Shown: positions 50,140 to 58,381, numbered from the stretch's first letter. The stretch: DNA of 64,000 nt from Bacteroidales bacterium UBA2861 (GCA_002350615.1 DEFD01000018.1:173132-237131), one strand, 5' to 3'. Program-made: numbers and translations. Notes: generated by a model from the letters alone, not told the origin.

Positions 50140-51396
50140 CTAGCAGGTAAAACGGTATGATTTGCCCGGTTCTGCGGAAAGATTACTGAACCAGATGCTG
50201 TTCCCGGCAACCCAGGTTCCAAGGTATGCTTCACCGCCGGCTACGATATTGCCTTCAGTATCGGTAAGTGCCTCGATGCAATCCCTGTCGGAATAGGCTC
50301 CCATAACAGCCCGGACAAGTTTCAGGCTGCAGCCGTTGATGCTCGGGAACTGGACATAATCGCCAGGAGTCCTGCTCACCCTCCAGCCTCCGGCACCGTT
50401 CCTCGTGAAGCCCCTTTCGCCGAATGCTTCAAACTGCAGGGAACCGTAGTCTTCCTTGGAGTAAAGCACAAGACGGTATCCACCATAATTGGCATCTGCC
50501 TCTTTGCTTGCGAAATCTGGCGAAATGGTAAACTGATTGCTGAAAGTAGTTCCGTCGGAGAAAGTCATATCTATAGGATACGTAACCTCATGCTCTGTAG
50601 CAGAGGCGGTGACGTCGCTAAGGTCCTTGACCTTTGAGGAGCTCAGCGTGCAGGCGGAAGTGCCGGTTTTTACGCTGAAGCTGTAGCCGTCGGATGTGGC
50701 GAATATGGCATAAAGTCCCTGATTGCTGGTGCAAGGGGCGACTGCCACGTAATAGACGCCTGCCTCGAAGGTCTCCCCGTCGGAAGGAGCGAGAAGCACC
50801 GTGGAGCTGCTTGCGCTCACTGCAGTGGGCGTGCCGTCCGGTCCGAGGGTAATCTCCAGTTCTCCTGCGAGTTTTACATTGTCGTTACTGCCTATGATAA
50901 CGCTCGCCACGCCCTGAGGGATGGTAAGTTTAAGCAGGGCGGGAACGTTTTTCATATGGAAGTTGGTACCTTCCGACCTGCCTACCATGATTGCCGCCTT
51001 TGGATCGAAACCGTCCTTCACGCCAATCTGGTAGTTGGGGAGTTCGGTGGTGATCACATTCCCGGAAACGGAAGGTTTAAAGACTCCGTTCTTGTTGGGA
51101 TAGACGGCGAAATACTCGCTTGCAGTCCGAATCTCTTCAGCCACAGTGGTGAAGGTAGAGGAAGAGCCGTCAGCATCGGCTGTGAAAACATAAGTGGTGT
51201 CAGAGGCGAAAAGGGCCAGTCCGTCGCCGGCGTTCCAGCTTACGCTGAAGTCGGATCCAAGTGTGGCCTTCGCATTCTGGGTGCTTACGCTGATTTTCGC
51301 TCCACGCTTTCCGGGAGCCTTAACAGGAGTGAGTTCCTGCGAACATGCTGCCAGGAAAAGAGGCAGCGCTGTCATGAATAATGCAATTCTTTTCAT
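50140..51396 (-). CDS. Fimbrillin-like lipoprotein (N-terminal portion up to an in-frame TAG)
   Basis: The protein has 418 residues from the ATG at 51396, which gives a lipoprotein signal (MKRIALFMTALPLFLAAC, Cys then SQE) and a GGAGGA sequence 7 nt before. The body has fimbrillin-family features: FSVSWNAGDGLALFASDTTY, SEYFAVYPNKNGVFKPS, and KNVPALLKLTIPQGVASVII. It ends GKSYRFTC-TAG at 50140, in mid-domain, with coding continuing in frame for 345 codons beyond. A small gene (51410-51556) precedes it. It is a surface or pilus-type protein. Confidence 0.75.
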   Translation of the reverse strand: MKRIALFMTALPLFLAACSQELTPVKAPGKRGAKISVSTQNAKATLGSDFSVSWNAGDGLALFASDTTYVFTADADGSSSTFTTVAEEIRTASEYFAVYPNKNGVFKPSVSGNVITTELPNYQIGVKDGFDPKAAIMVGRSEGTNFHMKNVPALLKLTIPQGVASVIIGSNDNVKLAGELEITLGPDGTPTAVSASSSTVLLAPSDGETFEAGVYYVAVAPCTSNQGLYAIFATSDGYSFSVKTGTSACTLSSSKVKDLSDVTASATEHEVTYPIDMTFSDGTTFSNQFTISPDFASKEADANYGGYRLVLYSKEDYGSLQFEAFGERGFTRNGAGGWRVSRTPGDYVQFPSINGCSLKLVRAVMGAYSDRDCIEALTDTEGNIVAGGEAYLGTWVAGNSIWFSNLSAEPGKSYRFTC

Positions 51397-51409
51397 ACTG
51401 CTGTCCTCC

Positions 51410-51556
51410 TTACCAAGTGTAAACATAATCCGGATCATTCGGGTCATAGACATAGACCTGGGTATCCGTGCTGTCTTCTCCGTCGCTGTCGCACAAAACC
51501 TGGTTCGTGCGAAGCAGAATCTCGTCGCAATCGGGCGAATAATAGTGTTTACGCAT
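51410..51556 (-). CDS. 48-residue acidic peptide gene before the lipoprotein
   Basis: The ORF reads MRKHYYSPDCDEILLRTNQV, then an acidic middle and VYDPNDPDYVYTW, ending 13 bp before the lipoprotein ATG. It is rich in Asp and Tyr with two Cys. Short Tyr/Asp-rich peptide genes ahead of fimbrillin-type lipoproteins are something I have seen in Bacteroidales. It is too short for most gene lists. Function unknown. Confidence 0.55.
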   Translation of the reverse strand: MRKHYYSPDCDEILLRTNQVLCDSDGEDSTDTQVYVYDPNDPDYVYTW

Positions 51557-51637
51557 ATTGTTTAATAGTTTCAGTGTTCAAATGATGCTCTAAATTTACA
51601 AACAATAATCAGGTTATCAAAGGATTAAAAGGATTTT

Positions 51638-53785
51638 TTACATACAGATGGCAAGAGGTGCCTTCCAGAGCAGTCCTGCGCCGTCATTGTTGGACTGGAT
51701 GTAAACCGACCCGTTCCGCACCGAAACGTCTTCGAATTCTCCGGCGGTCGATTGCCTCAGATCCACCACTTTTTCCATGCGGCGTCCGGCAAGATTCCAT
51801 ACATTTAAGTAGGAGGGATCCTTCTCCCTGCCGACTCCCACCGGAATAAAGAGCCGTCCGTCGTGCACGAAAAGGCCCTGCCCTATATGGTCCGGCATTT
51901 CGGGATAAGTATCCTCGATAAGATAATTCTCGATGGCATCCGCGGCGCTGAGATTGATGATTCCACCCTCATGGGCCTTAACGTCAGGAAGAGGGAAGGC
52001 GATGATGCGATGGTTGTTGCCTTCGCCTTTGTTGCTCACCGTATTGCCATAACCGTAAAGAATGCGGTTCTCCCTGTCCACCACCCACTGGAGGGCATAG
52101 CCGAAGTCTTTGTTGCGGTCCTGATAATTTATCACTGCCACAGGGCTCGAGGACTGGAAGTCCGCAGCTATGCGTTCAATGTAGAGTTCGTCTTTAAGGC
52201 CATTGTAAAGCTCTTTATGGCAGCGGCTTATACCCACGAGAGGAAGCGGGTCCGACTCGTCGTAGAATACGGGCAGGAAACTTGCCACATTGCAGTGATT
52301 CAGTTTTCCGGCGCTCGCAAGCTTGAACTCTCCGACCTTATGGAAGGCGTCCTCACGGGCATTGCCGGATGCATCCTCATCGAGCCTGTAAACCGCAGCA
52401 GTGCCGGCGTTCTGGCAACTGAGCATGTAATCTCCCCATATGTCCATGCCCTGATAGGCCTCGTAAACCCATTTTCCTTCCCTGTTCTTTTTCATTCCGT
52501 CGCCGCTGAGCTGACCCAGGAGCCGCACCTTCAGGCGTCCTGCAATATAGCTCTTGACATCATCCCACTTGTAATACTTGCCTTTGAAGGCCTTTAGGGC
52601 GGGCACGGAAGTTTCCCTTTCGTTCATCAGGAATTTTACGAGAACCGGCTTCCTGGAGCAGCGGGACTTGTAGAAAACCATCTGCAGGTTGCCGGCGAAC
52701 GGGGCATAGTCGGTGCAGTGCCATACATTGCGCATGCCTTCGAGGTCGTAGCGCTTCCCCACTCCTTCAAGGCCAAGGTAGCTCATAATGGCCAGCAGGG
52801 TATAATCGTGCCCGAAACGCAGGTCGGCGGCAATCCTTTCATCCCGGGATGCGGACGAAAGGCTGATCGCCTCGTCGGCCTTGTCAACAATGTCGTTTGC
52901 AAGCAGGGCGGTACGGACCATCCGGGACTCTCCGAAGGGCAGGGAATTGCATTGGGTAAGATAAATGAATATGTCGGAGCTTTGCTTGAAATACCAGGCC
53001 TCGTCGGCAGAAAAGACAGAAAGGGCTTCCTTGTAAGGAATGTCGAATGCAGGAGCGCCGCCCACTATTTCCCACAGGGCCAACCTGAAAGTGGAGGGAT
53101 CGGCCACGATATCCTTCGCGGCGGCAGGATCCTTGAAAATCTTTCCCATGAAGGCGTCGCAGGGCGGGCAGTCCGCATTTCTGACGGAGTCCCGCAGATA
53201 AGTCACTCTGGCGCGCACCTCGGGCGATCCTGAAGTACTGGCATAACGCTGTATCCTTTCTCCCGCATCGCTGCTGATTATCAGACGCGGAGATTCACGG
53301 TGGAGCAGCTGCAAGGCGTTGTCCATGCTAAGTATGCAACGCGGGACCTCGCTGGAAATGGCCCGCACCCGCCCGCGCTTGAACACGCGGCTGAAGCGTT
53401 TATACATCCTCCCGGCAATCTCGCGATGCTCACGCGCTCCCCTTTCGGTAAGCCGTCCGGCCATCTGGTCGTAAGCGGCCGAAGAGGCGGAAGCGCAGGC
53501 CAGCATTTTCTCGCCGTCCGGCGTGAGCAGCCCGAGCGAAGCGGCTTTGCGAAGGGGGAAAAGCGACTTCTCGTCATACCCACTGTTGAAGCCGGAGCGG
53601 GAGCCATGCCTTCCGTAATGACTGACATAGAAAGGCCTGTATCCCCATGGGGCATGGCTATCCTTCTGTTTTACATATATATACGGCTGATGGTTACCAA
53701 GGGCTACGGTCGGGTCTTCGGCATAGGACTTTGCGAAATCGGCCGGGGCTGTCAGGATTGCAAGGATGGTCAAAAGGATGGTCAT
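51638..53785 (-). CDS. Histidine acid phosphatase with C-terminal beta-propeller-like domain
   Basis: This 715-residue protein has a short signal peptide (MTILLTILAILTAPADFA). The phosphatase domain carries the RHG motif FYVSHYGRHGSRSG near residue 60 and the second motif LRFGHDYTLLAIMSYLGLEG near residue 325, where HD supplies the proton donor. From about residue 400 a ~300-residue beta-rich region follows with repeated blade-like pieces (YALQWVVDRENRILYGYGNT, GLFVHDGRLFIPVGVGREKD). Branched acid phosphatases or phytases usually end near 450 residues, so this is a fusion. It likely acts on phosphoester substrates in the periplasm or at the surface. Confidence 0.85.
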   Translation of the reverse strand: MTILLTILAILTAPADFAKSYAEDPTVALGNHQPYIYVKQKDSHAPWGYRPFYVSHYGRHGSRSGFNSGYDEKSLFPLRKAASLGLLTPDGEKMLACASASSAAYDQMAGRLTERGAREHREIAGRMYKRFSRVFKRGRVRAISSEVPRCILSMDNALQLLHRESPRLIISSDAGERIQRYASTSGSPEVRARVTYLRDSVRNADCPPCDAFMGKIFKDPAAAKDIVADPSTFRLALWEIVGGAPAFDIPYKEALSVFSADEAWYFKQSSDIFIYLTQCNSLPFGESRMVRTALLANDIVDKADEAISLSSASRDERIAADLRFGHDYTLLAIMSYLGLEGVGKRYDLEGMRNVWHCTDYAPFAGNLQMVFYKSRCSRKPVLVKFLMNERETSVPALKAFKGKYYKWDDVKSYIAGRLKVRLLGQLSGDGMKKNREGKWVYEAYQGMDIWGDYMLSCQNAGTAAVYRLDEDASGNAREDAFHKVGEFKLASAGKLNHCNVASFLPVFYDESDPLPLVGISRCHKELYNGLKDELYIERIAADFQSSSPVAVINYQDRNKDFGYALQWVVDRENRILYGYGNTVSNKGEGNNHRIIAFPLPDVKAHEGGIINLSAADAIENYLIEDTYPEMPDHIGQGLFVHDGRLFIPVGVGREKDPSYLNVWNLAGRRMEKVVDLRQSTAGEFEDVSVRNGSVYIQSNNDGAGLLWKAPLAICM

Positions 53786-53819
53786 GGTGTCAGAATCTTT
53801 AACAATGTGCTAATATACG

Positions 53820-53850
53820 AAAAAAGGATGACTTTTTCGAGTCATCCTTT
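53820..53850 (-). terminator. Terminator of the tRNA-Leu gene
   Basis: On the minus strand a 10-bp stem (AAAGGATGAC/GTCATCCTTT) with an 8-nt loop is followed by TTTTT. It begins 3 nt after the tRNA end. Confidence 0.85.
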
Positions 53851-53852
53851 CG

Positions 53853-53936
53853 TGCGGGAGATCAGAGTCGAACTGACACGTCCTCACCGGACACTAGCTC
53901 CTGAAACTAGCGCGTCTACCATTTCGCCACTCCCGC
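53853..53936 (-). tRNA. tRNA-Leu, anticodon CAG
   Basis: The minus strand begins GCGGGAGTGGCGAAATGGTA and ends with CTCCCGC plus discriminator A. The acceptor stem pairs perfectly over 7 bp (GCGGGAG/CTCCCGC). The anticodon arm reads CTAGT-TTCAGGA-GCTAG with anticodon CAG, the long variable arm GTGTCCGGTGAGGACGT is typical of tRNA-Leu, and the T arm has GTTCGACTC. CCA is not encoded. A -7 box TATCTTTG lies upstream (53988-53995) and a terminator follows. Confidence 0.95.
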
Positions 53937-53987
53937 CTGCTTTCCGCGGTTCAGGTGCTCCGCGGCCTTCCGTTTCCGAAAGGACTG

Positions 53988-53995
53988 CAAAGATA
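53988..53995 (-). promoter_or_regulatory. -7 box of the tRNA-Leu gene
   Basis: On the minus strand TATCTTTG matches TAnnTTTG, about 51 nt before the mature tRNA 5' end. Confidence 0.55.
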
Positions 53996-54098
53996 GCAAT
54001 TTTTTCTTATCCTACACTTTATGAGGGGAAAAATCTGATTTCGCGCAGAATGGCTAAAAACGCAGGCCCAAACGCTCAGCGCGGCCAGGAACACTCCG

Positions 54099-54178
54099 GT
54101 GAACTTGCCTTGAATTCTATTTGAACTCCATTTGAACTTCCATTGAGCTCCGTTTGCAAAAATATTGGCCTATCTTTG
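54099..54178 (+). promoter_or_regulatory. 11-bp repeat operator and -7 box of the regulator gene
   Basis: Units begin at 54099 (GTGAACTT), 54110 (TTGAATTC), 54121 (TTGAACTC), 54132 (TTGAACTT) and 54143 (TTGAGCTC), all exactly 11 bp apart. The TTG phase even continues at 54154, 54165 and 54176. The -7 box TATCTTTG is at 54171-54178, starting 28 bp after the last strong unit. Confidence 0.8.
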
Positions 54179-54184
54179 CAAAAA

Positions 54185-54760
54185 ATGCAACCGATGGTTC
54201 TTCGAAGTCCCGAGTTACATCTGCTTATAAGTAAGGTGGAAGTCAAGTTCGGCGGAATGCCGGAGACTCCCAGGGATTTCGTCCAGCTTTCCGAAGCCAT
54301 CCGCGATTTTGCAGGCGCGGTCTGTTCTTCTTCCACCTTAAGGCGCATCTGGGGCTATGACAGTTACGACGGCAATACCCGCCGCTCCACGCTTGACGTA
54401 CTCTCCAAGTATATCGGATACAAGGATTTCCGTCAGTTCTGCAAAGCTTTCCGCTCGGAGGCGCAGGGCTCCGGATTCATCGGCGACGGCGTCATCTATG
54501 CGGACATGCTTAAAGAAGGGGACCGCCTCCAACTCAAATGGGCGCCCAACCGCACCGTGGTAATCAGCTGCCTGGGGGACAGGATCTTCGAGGTGGAATC
54601 GTCCGAGAATTCAAAGTTGATGAAGGGGGATAAATTCGCAATCACCGTCATCGCAAAGGGCTACCCGGTATTTCTGACGGCATTTTTCAGGGGCGGGAAG
54701 CATCAGCCGTCCTACGTGGCGGCATCCAATCTGGGTATATCTGAAGTAACCCAGCTATAG
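54185..54760 (+). CDS. HTH-like Bacteroidota regulator of unknown family
   Basis: The protein has 191 residues from the ATG at 54185; a second Met at 54194 is possible, and a longer frame from a TTG at 54143 would run through the promoter. The N-terminal half has SSSTLRRIWGYDSYDGN, RRSTLDVLSKYIGYKDFRQF and C. This STL-x-R-x-W-G-Y ... STLD-x-L ... GYKDF-x-x-F-C pattern recurs in many Bacteroidota proteins and looks like a DNA-binding helical domain. The C-terminal ~90 residues form a beta domain (LQLKWAPNRTVVISCLGDRI). The array of 11-bp repeats just upstream makes autoregulation likely. Its end overlaps the end of the kinase gene. Confidence 0.6.
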   Translation: MQPMVLRSPELHLLISKVEVKFGGMPETPRDFVQLSEAIRDFAGAVCSSSTLRRIWGYDSYDGNTRRSTLDVLSKYIGYKDFRQFCKAFRSEAQGSGFIGDGVIYADMLKEGDRLQLKWAPNRTVVISCLGDRIFEVESSENSKLMKGDKFAITVIAKGYPVFLTAFFRGGKHQPSYVAASNLGISEVTQL

Positions 54761-55648
54761 GTTCTGCATATATTCCTCAATCTGCTGACCGGTAGATAGA
54801 AACAGGGCGTCGGGATCAATCTCTCCGGCGCTTTTTTGATTCAGCATAAAAATGCCAAGACCGATGCCTGCGGCTATGACTGCCGCCGCTGCAGACCCTG
54901 CCCATCTGCCAAAGCGTCTGCGTCGGCTGACCGCCGTGAACACTTCGCTTGCACTGGAATACCGCTCTTCCTGTTTGGGCCGGGTGCATTTCCTTGCTAT
55001 CCGCCTGTAGCCCGGGAATAATTTTGACAGCAGGATGCCGAGGGACCAGATGTCGCTGCGGGCATCCACCTCTCCGCCGGAAATCAGTTCGGGAGATGCG
55101 TATTCGCGGGTGCCGGCGGGGCCCTTCATGGAATAATGGCTGTCGGAATCGGAGCATCCGAAATCTATCAGTTTCACGTTATGTCCCCGGTCCGTTATGA
55201 GGATGTTTTCAGGCTTGAGGTCGCGGTGATAAATCTGCTTGCCGTGCATATAATCCAGGGCTTCGCAGGTTTCGGAGAGCACTTTCAGGCAGAAAGCCGT
55301 TCCGGGGCGCCCTTCTTTCAGGATGCTTGCCAGGGTGCGGCCCTCGATGTATTCCATCTCGATAGCATTGCCGAGGGAGGGAATCTGTCGGAAAGAATAA
55401 TACTCGCAGATGTGCGGGTGCATCAGTTTGAAGCCGATTTCGAAATCCTTGCGGAGCAGCTGCTCATAGAGCGGGTCGCCGCGGTAGTCCTCGCGAAGCG
55501 CCTTGTAAACGCGGCTGCGGCCGCCTTTTCGGCTCAGCCAAAGGCAGGTAACGCCGGAACCGTCCGCGGTGAGAGGCTCCAGCGAGGATGTCTGCGATGG
55601 CAATTCTACGGGGGCGCCGTCGAAAAAGCCCGATTGTTCCGTTTCCAT
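54755..55648 (-). CDS. Membrane-anchored Ser/Thr protein kinase
   Basis: The protein has 297 residues. The ATP lysine is Lys49 (RVYKALRED), the catalytic loop IYHRDLKPENIL (Asp143), and the metal motif LIDFGCS (Asp162). Activation segment GPAGTREYASPELISG is followed by ARSDIWSLGILLSKLFPG. The glycine loop is atypical (LSRKGGRSRVY). A C-terminal membrane helix (AGSAAAAVIAAGIGLGIFML) leaves only a ~27-residue outer tail, so it lacks a large sensor domain. The gene is divergent from the outer membrane barrel gene with only 37 bp between starts, pointing to a shared pathway. The -7 box TACTTTTG is 4 nt before the ATG. Confidence 0.9.
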   Translation of the reverse strand: METEQSGFFDGAPVELPSQTSSLEPLTADGSGVTCLWLSRKGGRSRVYKALREDYRGDPLYEQLLRKDFEIGFKLMHPHICEYYSFRQIPSLGNAIEMEYIEGRTLASILKEGRPGTAFCLKVLSETCEALDYMHGKQIYHRDLKPENILITDRGHNVKLIDFGCSDSDSHYSMKGPAGTREYASPELISGGEVDARSDIWSLGILLSKLFPGYRRIARKCTRPKQEERYSSASEVFTAVSRRRRFGRWAGSAAAAVIAAGIGLGIFMLNQKSAGEIDPDALFLSTGQQIEEYMQNL

Positions 55649-55652
55649 ACCC

Positions 55653-55680
55653 CAAAAGTACTAAATAATTGCTAAATTTG
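55653..55680. promoter_or_regulatory. Back-to-back promoters of kinase and barrel genes
   Basis: The minus-strand -7 box TACTTTTG is at 55653-55660 and the plus-strand box TAAATTTG at 55673-55680, only 12 bp apart. Each lies 4-5 nt before its ATG, so both mRNAs would be leaderless and each -33 region lies at or inside the opposite start. Confidence 0.65.
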
Positions 55681-55685
55681 TTGCT

Positions 55686-56726
55686 ATGCGAATCCTGCTT
55701 GGACTGGTCCTCACGTTTTCCATGATCTTCCTGCAGCCCGACGGCAACCGCCGCTGGGACAAGTTTCTGGACGATTACGAGGCCTTCGGCAAAGAATGTA
55801 TCGCCGCGCGCGGAAAGACACTGAGCCGCAAAGAAGCGGCCCGCCTGCGCGCGAAGAGCATAGAGCTCAAGGAGGCTCTCAGGCAGATGCCACCGGACGT
55901 GAGCGAGGCACAAAAGGCGAGACTGGCGGAACTGATGGCGATGTATGGCCCCGCCCAGGAGCCGATGGAAGCGGAACCGGTGCGCAAAAAGTCCGCGACA
56001 AAGAGGGCGGTGGCAGCCATTAAAGAAGTAGAATCGGACTCGGAAGATGACCAAGTTGCAAAGGCGGACTCCCTGAGCCCGGCGCAGAAGGCCTTGAGGG
56101 ACAGCTCACTTAAGACAGAGCGGCCGCAGTACCCTCTTCAGGGAAGCTTGGTATGTATTCAGACGGCAGACGGAATGCCTGCGCCTATAAACCTTTTGAG
56201 AGATTCGGAAAACGGCAGTCAAGTACGTGCGTCCCGGGCTGTCTCTTTCTCCGCAGGCCCGGTTCTGGGGCTTATGCCGGAATTTGTATATGGTGCGGAG
56301 TTCTTTGCGCAGTATTCAGCTCTCGGAGCCTATCTTAGCGTATTCGGCAATTGGAAGAGCGCGTCCTTCGATGCTGTCTGCAACGAGTCTGATGCGCGTA
56401 ACCTATATTATATATGGCCGATAGAAGAGGAGAGACAATCATATTTTCAGGTATCCGCAGGAGTGCTCTACAATTTAGGAGGCGGAAGGCCCGGGTGGCT
56501 CGGGCGCCTGAGCGTCTTTGCCGGCGCCGGATACGGCCGCAGACGCATCCTCTGGGAGGGGGCGGACGGCCACTGTTACAAGGTGGGTGACCTGTCGTCC
56601 GAAGGCCTTGTGCTCGACGCTGGCCTAATGCTGCGGCTGACCTCCCGGCTGAGCCTTAATTGCGTTGCCAGCAGCATTAAATTCGAGACTTTAGGCGCCA
56701 GGATCGGACTGGATTTTGAATTCTAG
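55686..56726 (+). CDS. Outer membrane beta-barrel protein with helical N-terminal region
   Basis: The 346-residue protein has a signal peptide (MRILLGLVLTFSMIFLQPDG region). A charged helical periplasmic part (~residues 25-140, KEALRQMPPDVSEAQKARLA) precedes the barrel. The C-terminal ~170 residues alternate hydrophobic and aromatic strands (VSFSAGPVLGLMPEFVYGAE, AGVLYNLGGGRPGWLGRLSV, FAGAGYGRRRILWEGADGH) and end in Phe (GLDFEF), a barrel signature. Its promoter is divergent from that of the kinase. It may be a signalling partner or target, which is inferred. Confidence 0.7.
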   Translation: MRILLGLVLTFSMIFLQPDGNRRWDKFLDDYEAFGKECIAARGKTLSRKEAARLRAKSIELKEALRQMPPDVSEAQKARLAELMAMYGPAQEPMEAEPVRKKSATKRAVAAIKEVESDSEDDQVAKADSLSPAQKALRDSSLKTERPQYPLQGSLVCIQTADGMPAPINLLRDSENGSQVRASRAVSFSAGPVLGLMPEFVYGAEFFAQYSALGAYLSVFGNWKSASFDAVCNESDARNLYYIWPIEEERQSYFQVSAGVLYNLGGGRPGWLGRLSVFAGAGYGRRRILWEGADGHCYKVGDLSSEGLVLDAGLMLRLTSRLSLNCVASSIKFETLGARIGLDFEF

Positions 56727-56753
56727 ATAAGGTGAATAATTATCCTTAGGTTT

Positions 56754-58304
56754 ATGAAAAATTGCTTCATACTGCTTGCGGTCATAGCACTGTGCTCCTG
56801 CGCGAAAAGCGCTGACAAGGAGCGTATCAGTAAGGATGTGGAGGCGCTGCGCGAGGATCGCATCGCCACGCTGCTGATGCAGAAGCAGAGTATCGCCGAA
56901 GGCATGGAAATCCTTTCAAAGATTGATGCCGATGCCGCAGGGAAATTGTCTGATTTTCTGGCCTATATCTTTGTCAAGGGTGCCGATTGGAAGGATGCGA
57001 CCCTTGCTACTCTTGAAGCACACGACAGCACGCTATCCGCGCTTTATGCGCTGAATCTTTCACCGGCGTCGGAATACCTTCTGGAGACTTTTCAGGAGAA
57101 TGCAGATGCCTGGGTTAACTACCGCTTTTCCGCCGTCTCCCAATTGCTCGCCGCCCGCGGGCGCCTGGATAAGATGGAAATTCCTTCCTCATATCCCGCA
57201 GTCCTTGCTAAAAAGGCTGTCGTACGCGCCGGGTTGAACGATGCAATTACCACAGTCTCAGGAAATTATGCCGCCATTGTCTCCGATGCCATAGATTCGG
57301 AAAGGGGTGTGCTCACCGAAGAACTGCTGCAAAGGATAGTAACTGCCCGCGAACTTGCTGCAGCTGCCATTTGGGATTCGGACACTTTTATCGAGAGTTT
57401 CAGCAGTCTCCCTGCCGCCGGAGCAGCCCTCACCCGTCAGGCTACTGCCCTTCGCTATTCTTCCGCCTGCCTAAATGCTGTATTGAATGTCGATGAAAGC
57501 AGTTATTCTTCGATTCAATTCGGTTTCTCATACGGTTTGGCGGGGAGGACGGATAACTGGATGACCAGGTGGGCGCAGACCAAGGATGACTGGGGCTGGT
57601 ATAAATTGGATATTTCCAATCTTGAAGCAGGGACGGAATATGCCTTCAAGTCCATTGCACAGGTGGACGGCCTGCTTTTCGAAGGTGAAACGCTTACCTT
57701 TACCACTCTATCCCCCCAACTGGACAGTGTTGGTGCCGTGGATCTGGGACTGAGTGTGAAATGGGCGTCCGGGAACCTTACAGCCAGTGGATTGGATAGC
57801 CCCACAGGACTTGGAGACTGCTTCGCCTGGGGTGAGACGTCTCCGAAATACGATTATAAATCAGATACTTATGTTTTCGGATGGCCTCCGGAAAAATACA
57901 ATGGTACTGATTCTTTGCGTATATTAAAACCGGAAGATGATGCGGCTCACATGATCCTGGGTGGGAATTGGCGTATGCCTACCCATAAAGAGTTCGAGGA
58001 ACTTTTCGGCTGGTGTGATTTGGAATATACCACGATAGAAAATCAAAAAGGAGTGTTATTTACCAGTATTCTCAATGGGGAATCCATCTTTTTACCGGCA
58101 GCTGAAAAGATAGTGGACAATCATTTCCGCAATACCCACGAAGATATGGGGTTTTACTGGACTTCTGGAGTGGATCACCTCAGCCATAGCATATATGATG
58201 GTGTTAGTTATTGTTTAGGGCGCGACATAGCGCATCGAGCGGTAGGATTCCTCGCGTTAGAACTCCGCAGACGCGGCCTCTCCATCCGTCCGGTTATGGA
58301 ATGA
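56754..58304 (+). CDS. Lipoprotein with helical region and C-terminal FISUMP-type domain
   Basis: The 516-residue protein has a lipobox (LLAVIALCSC, Cys17 by position). The first ~250 residues are helical (EALREDRIATLLMQKQSIAE). An Ig-like part follows (SIQFGFSYGLAGRTDNWMTR, then LEAGTEYAFKSIAQVDGLLF). The last ~200 residues are a FISUMP/lectin-like domain: VDLGLSVKWASGNLTAS, CFAWGETSPKYDY, LGGNWRMPTHKEFEELF, SIFLPAAEKI, GFYWTSG, and final GLSIRPVME. It starts 27 bp after the barrel gene, so the two are likely in one operon. Confidence 0.8.
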   Translation: MKNCFILLAVIALCSCAKSADKERISKDVEALREDRIATLLMQKQSIAEGMEILSKIDADAAGKLSDFLAYIFVKGADWKDATLATLEAHDSTLSALYALNLSPASEYLLETFQENADAWVNYRFSAVSQLLAARGRLDKMEIPSSYPAVLAKKAVVRAGLNDAITTVSGNYAAIVSDAIDSERGVLTEELLQRIVTARELAAAAIWDSDTFIESFSSLPAAGAALTRQATALRYSSACLNAVLNVDESSYSSIQFGFSYGLAGRTDNWMTRWAQTKDDWGWYKLDISNLEAGTEYAFKSIAQVDGLLFEGETLTFTTLSPQLDSVGAVDLGLSVKWASGNLTASGLDSPTGLGDCFAWGETSPKYDYKSDTYVFGWPPEKYNGTDSLRILKPEDDAAHMILGGNWRMPTHKEFEELFGWCDLEYTTIENQKGVLFTSILNGESIFLPAAEKIVDNHFRNTHEDMGFYWTSGVDHLSHSIYDGVSYCLGRDIAHRAVGFLALELRRRGLSIRPVME

Positions 58305-58311
58305 AGTACAA

Positions 58312-58381
58312 TTGAACCAGTATTGAACTCAATTTGAACTCGTTTTGAATCAGCTGATACAGAATTACTTACGTAATTTTG
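58312..58381 (+). promoter_or_regulatory. 11-bp repeat operator and -7 box of the stalk gene
   Basis: Units begin at 58312 (TTGAACCAGTA), 58323 (TTGAACTCAAT), 58334 (TTGAACTCGTT) and 58345 (TTGAATCAGCT), all 11 bp long. The -7 box TAATTTTG is at 58374-58381, starting 29 bp after the last unit. The arrangement copies that at 54099-54178. Confidence 0.8.
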
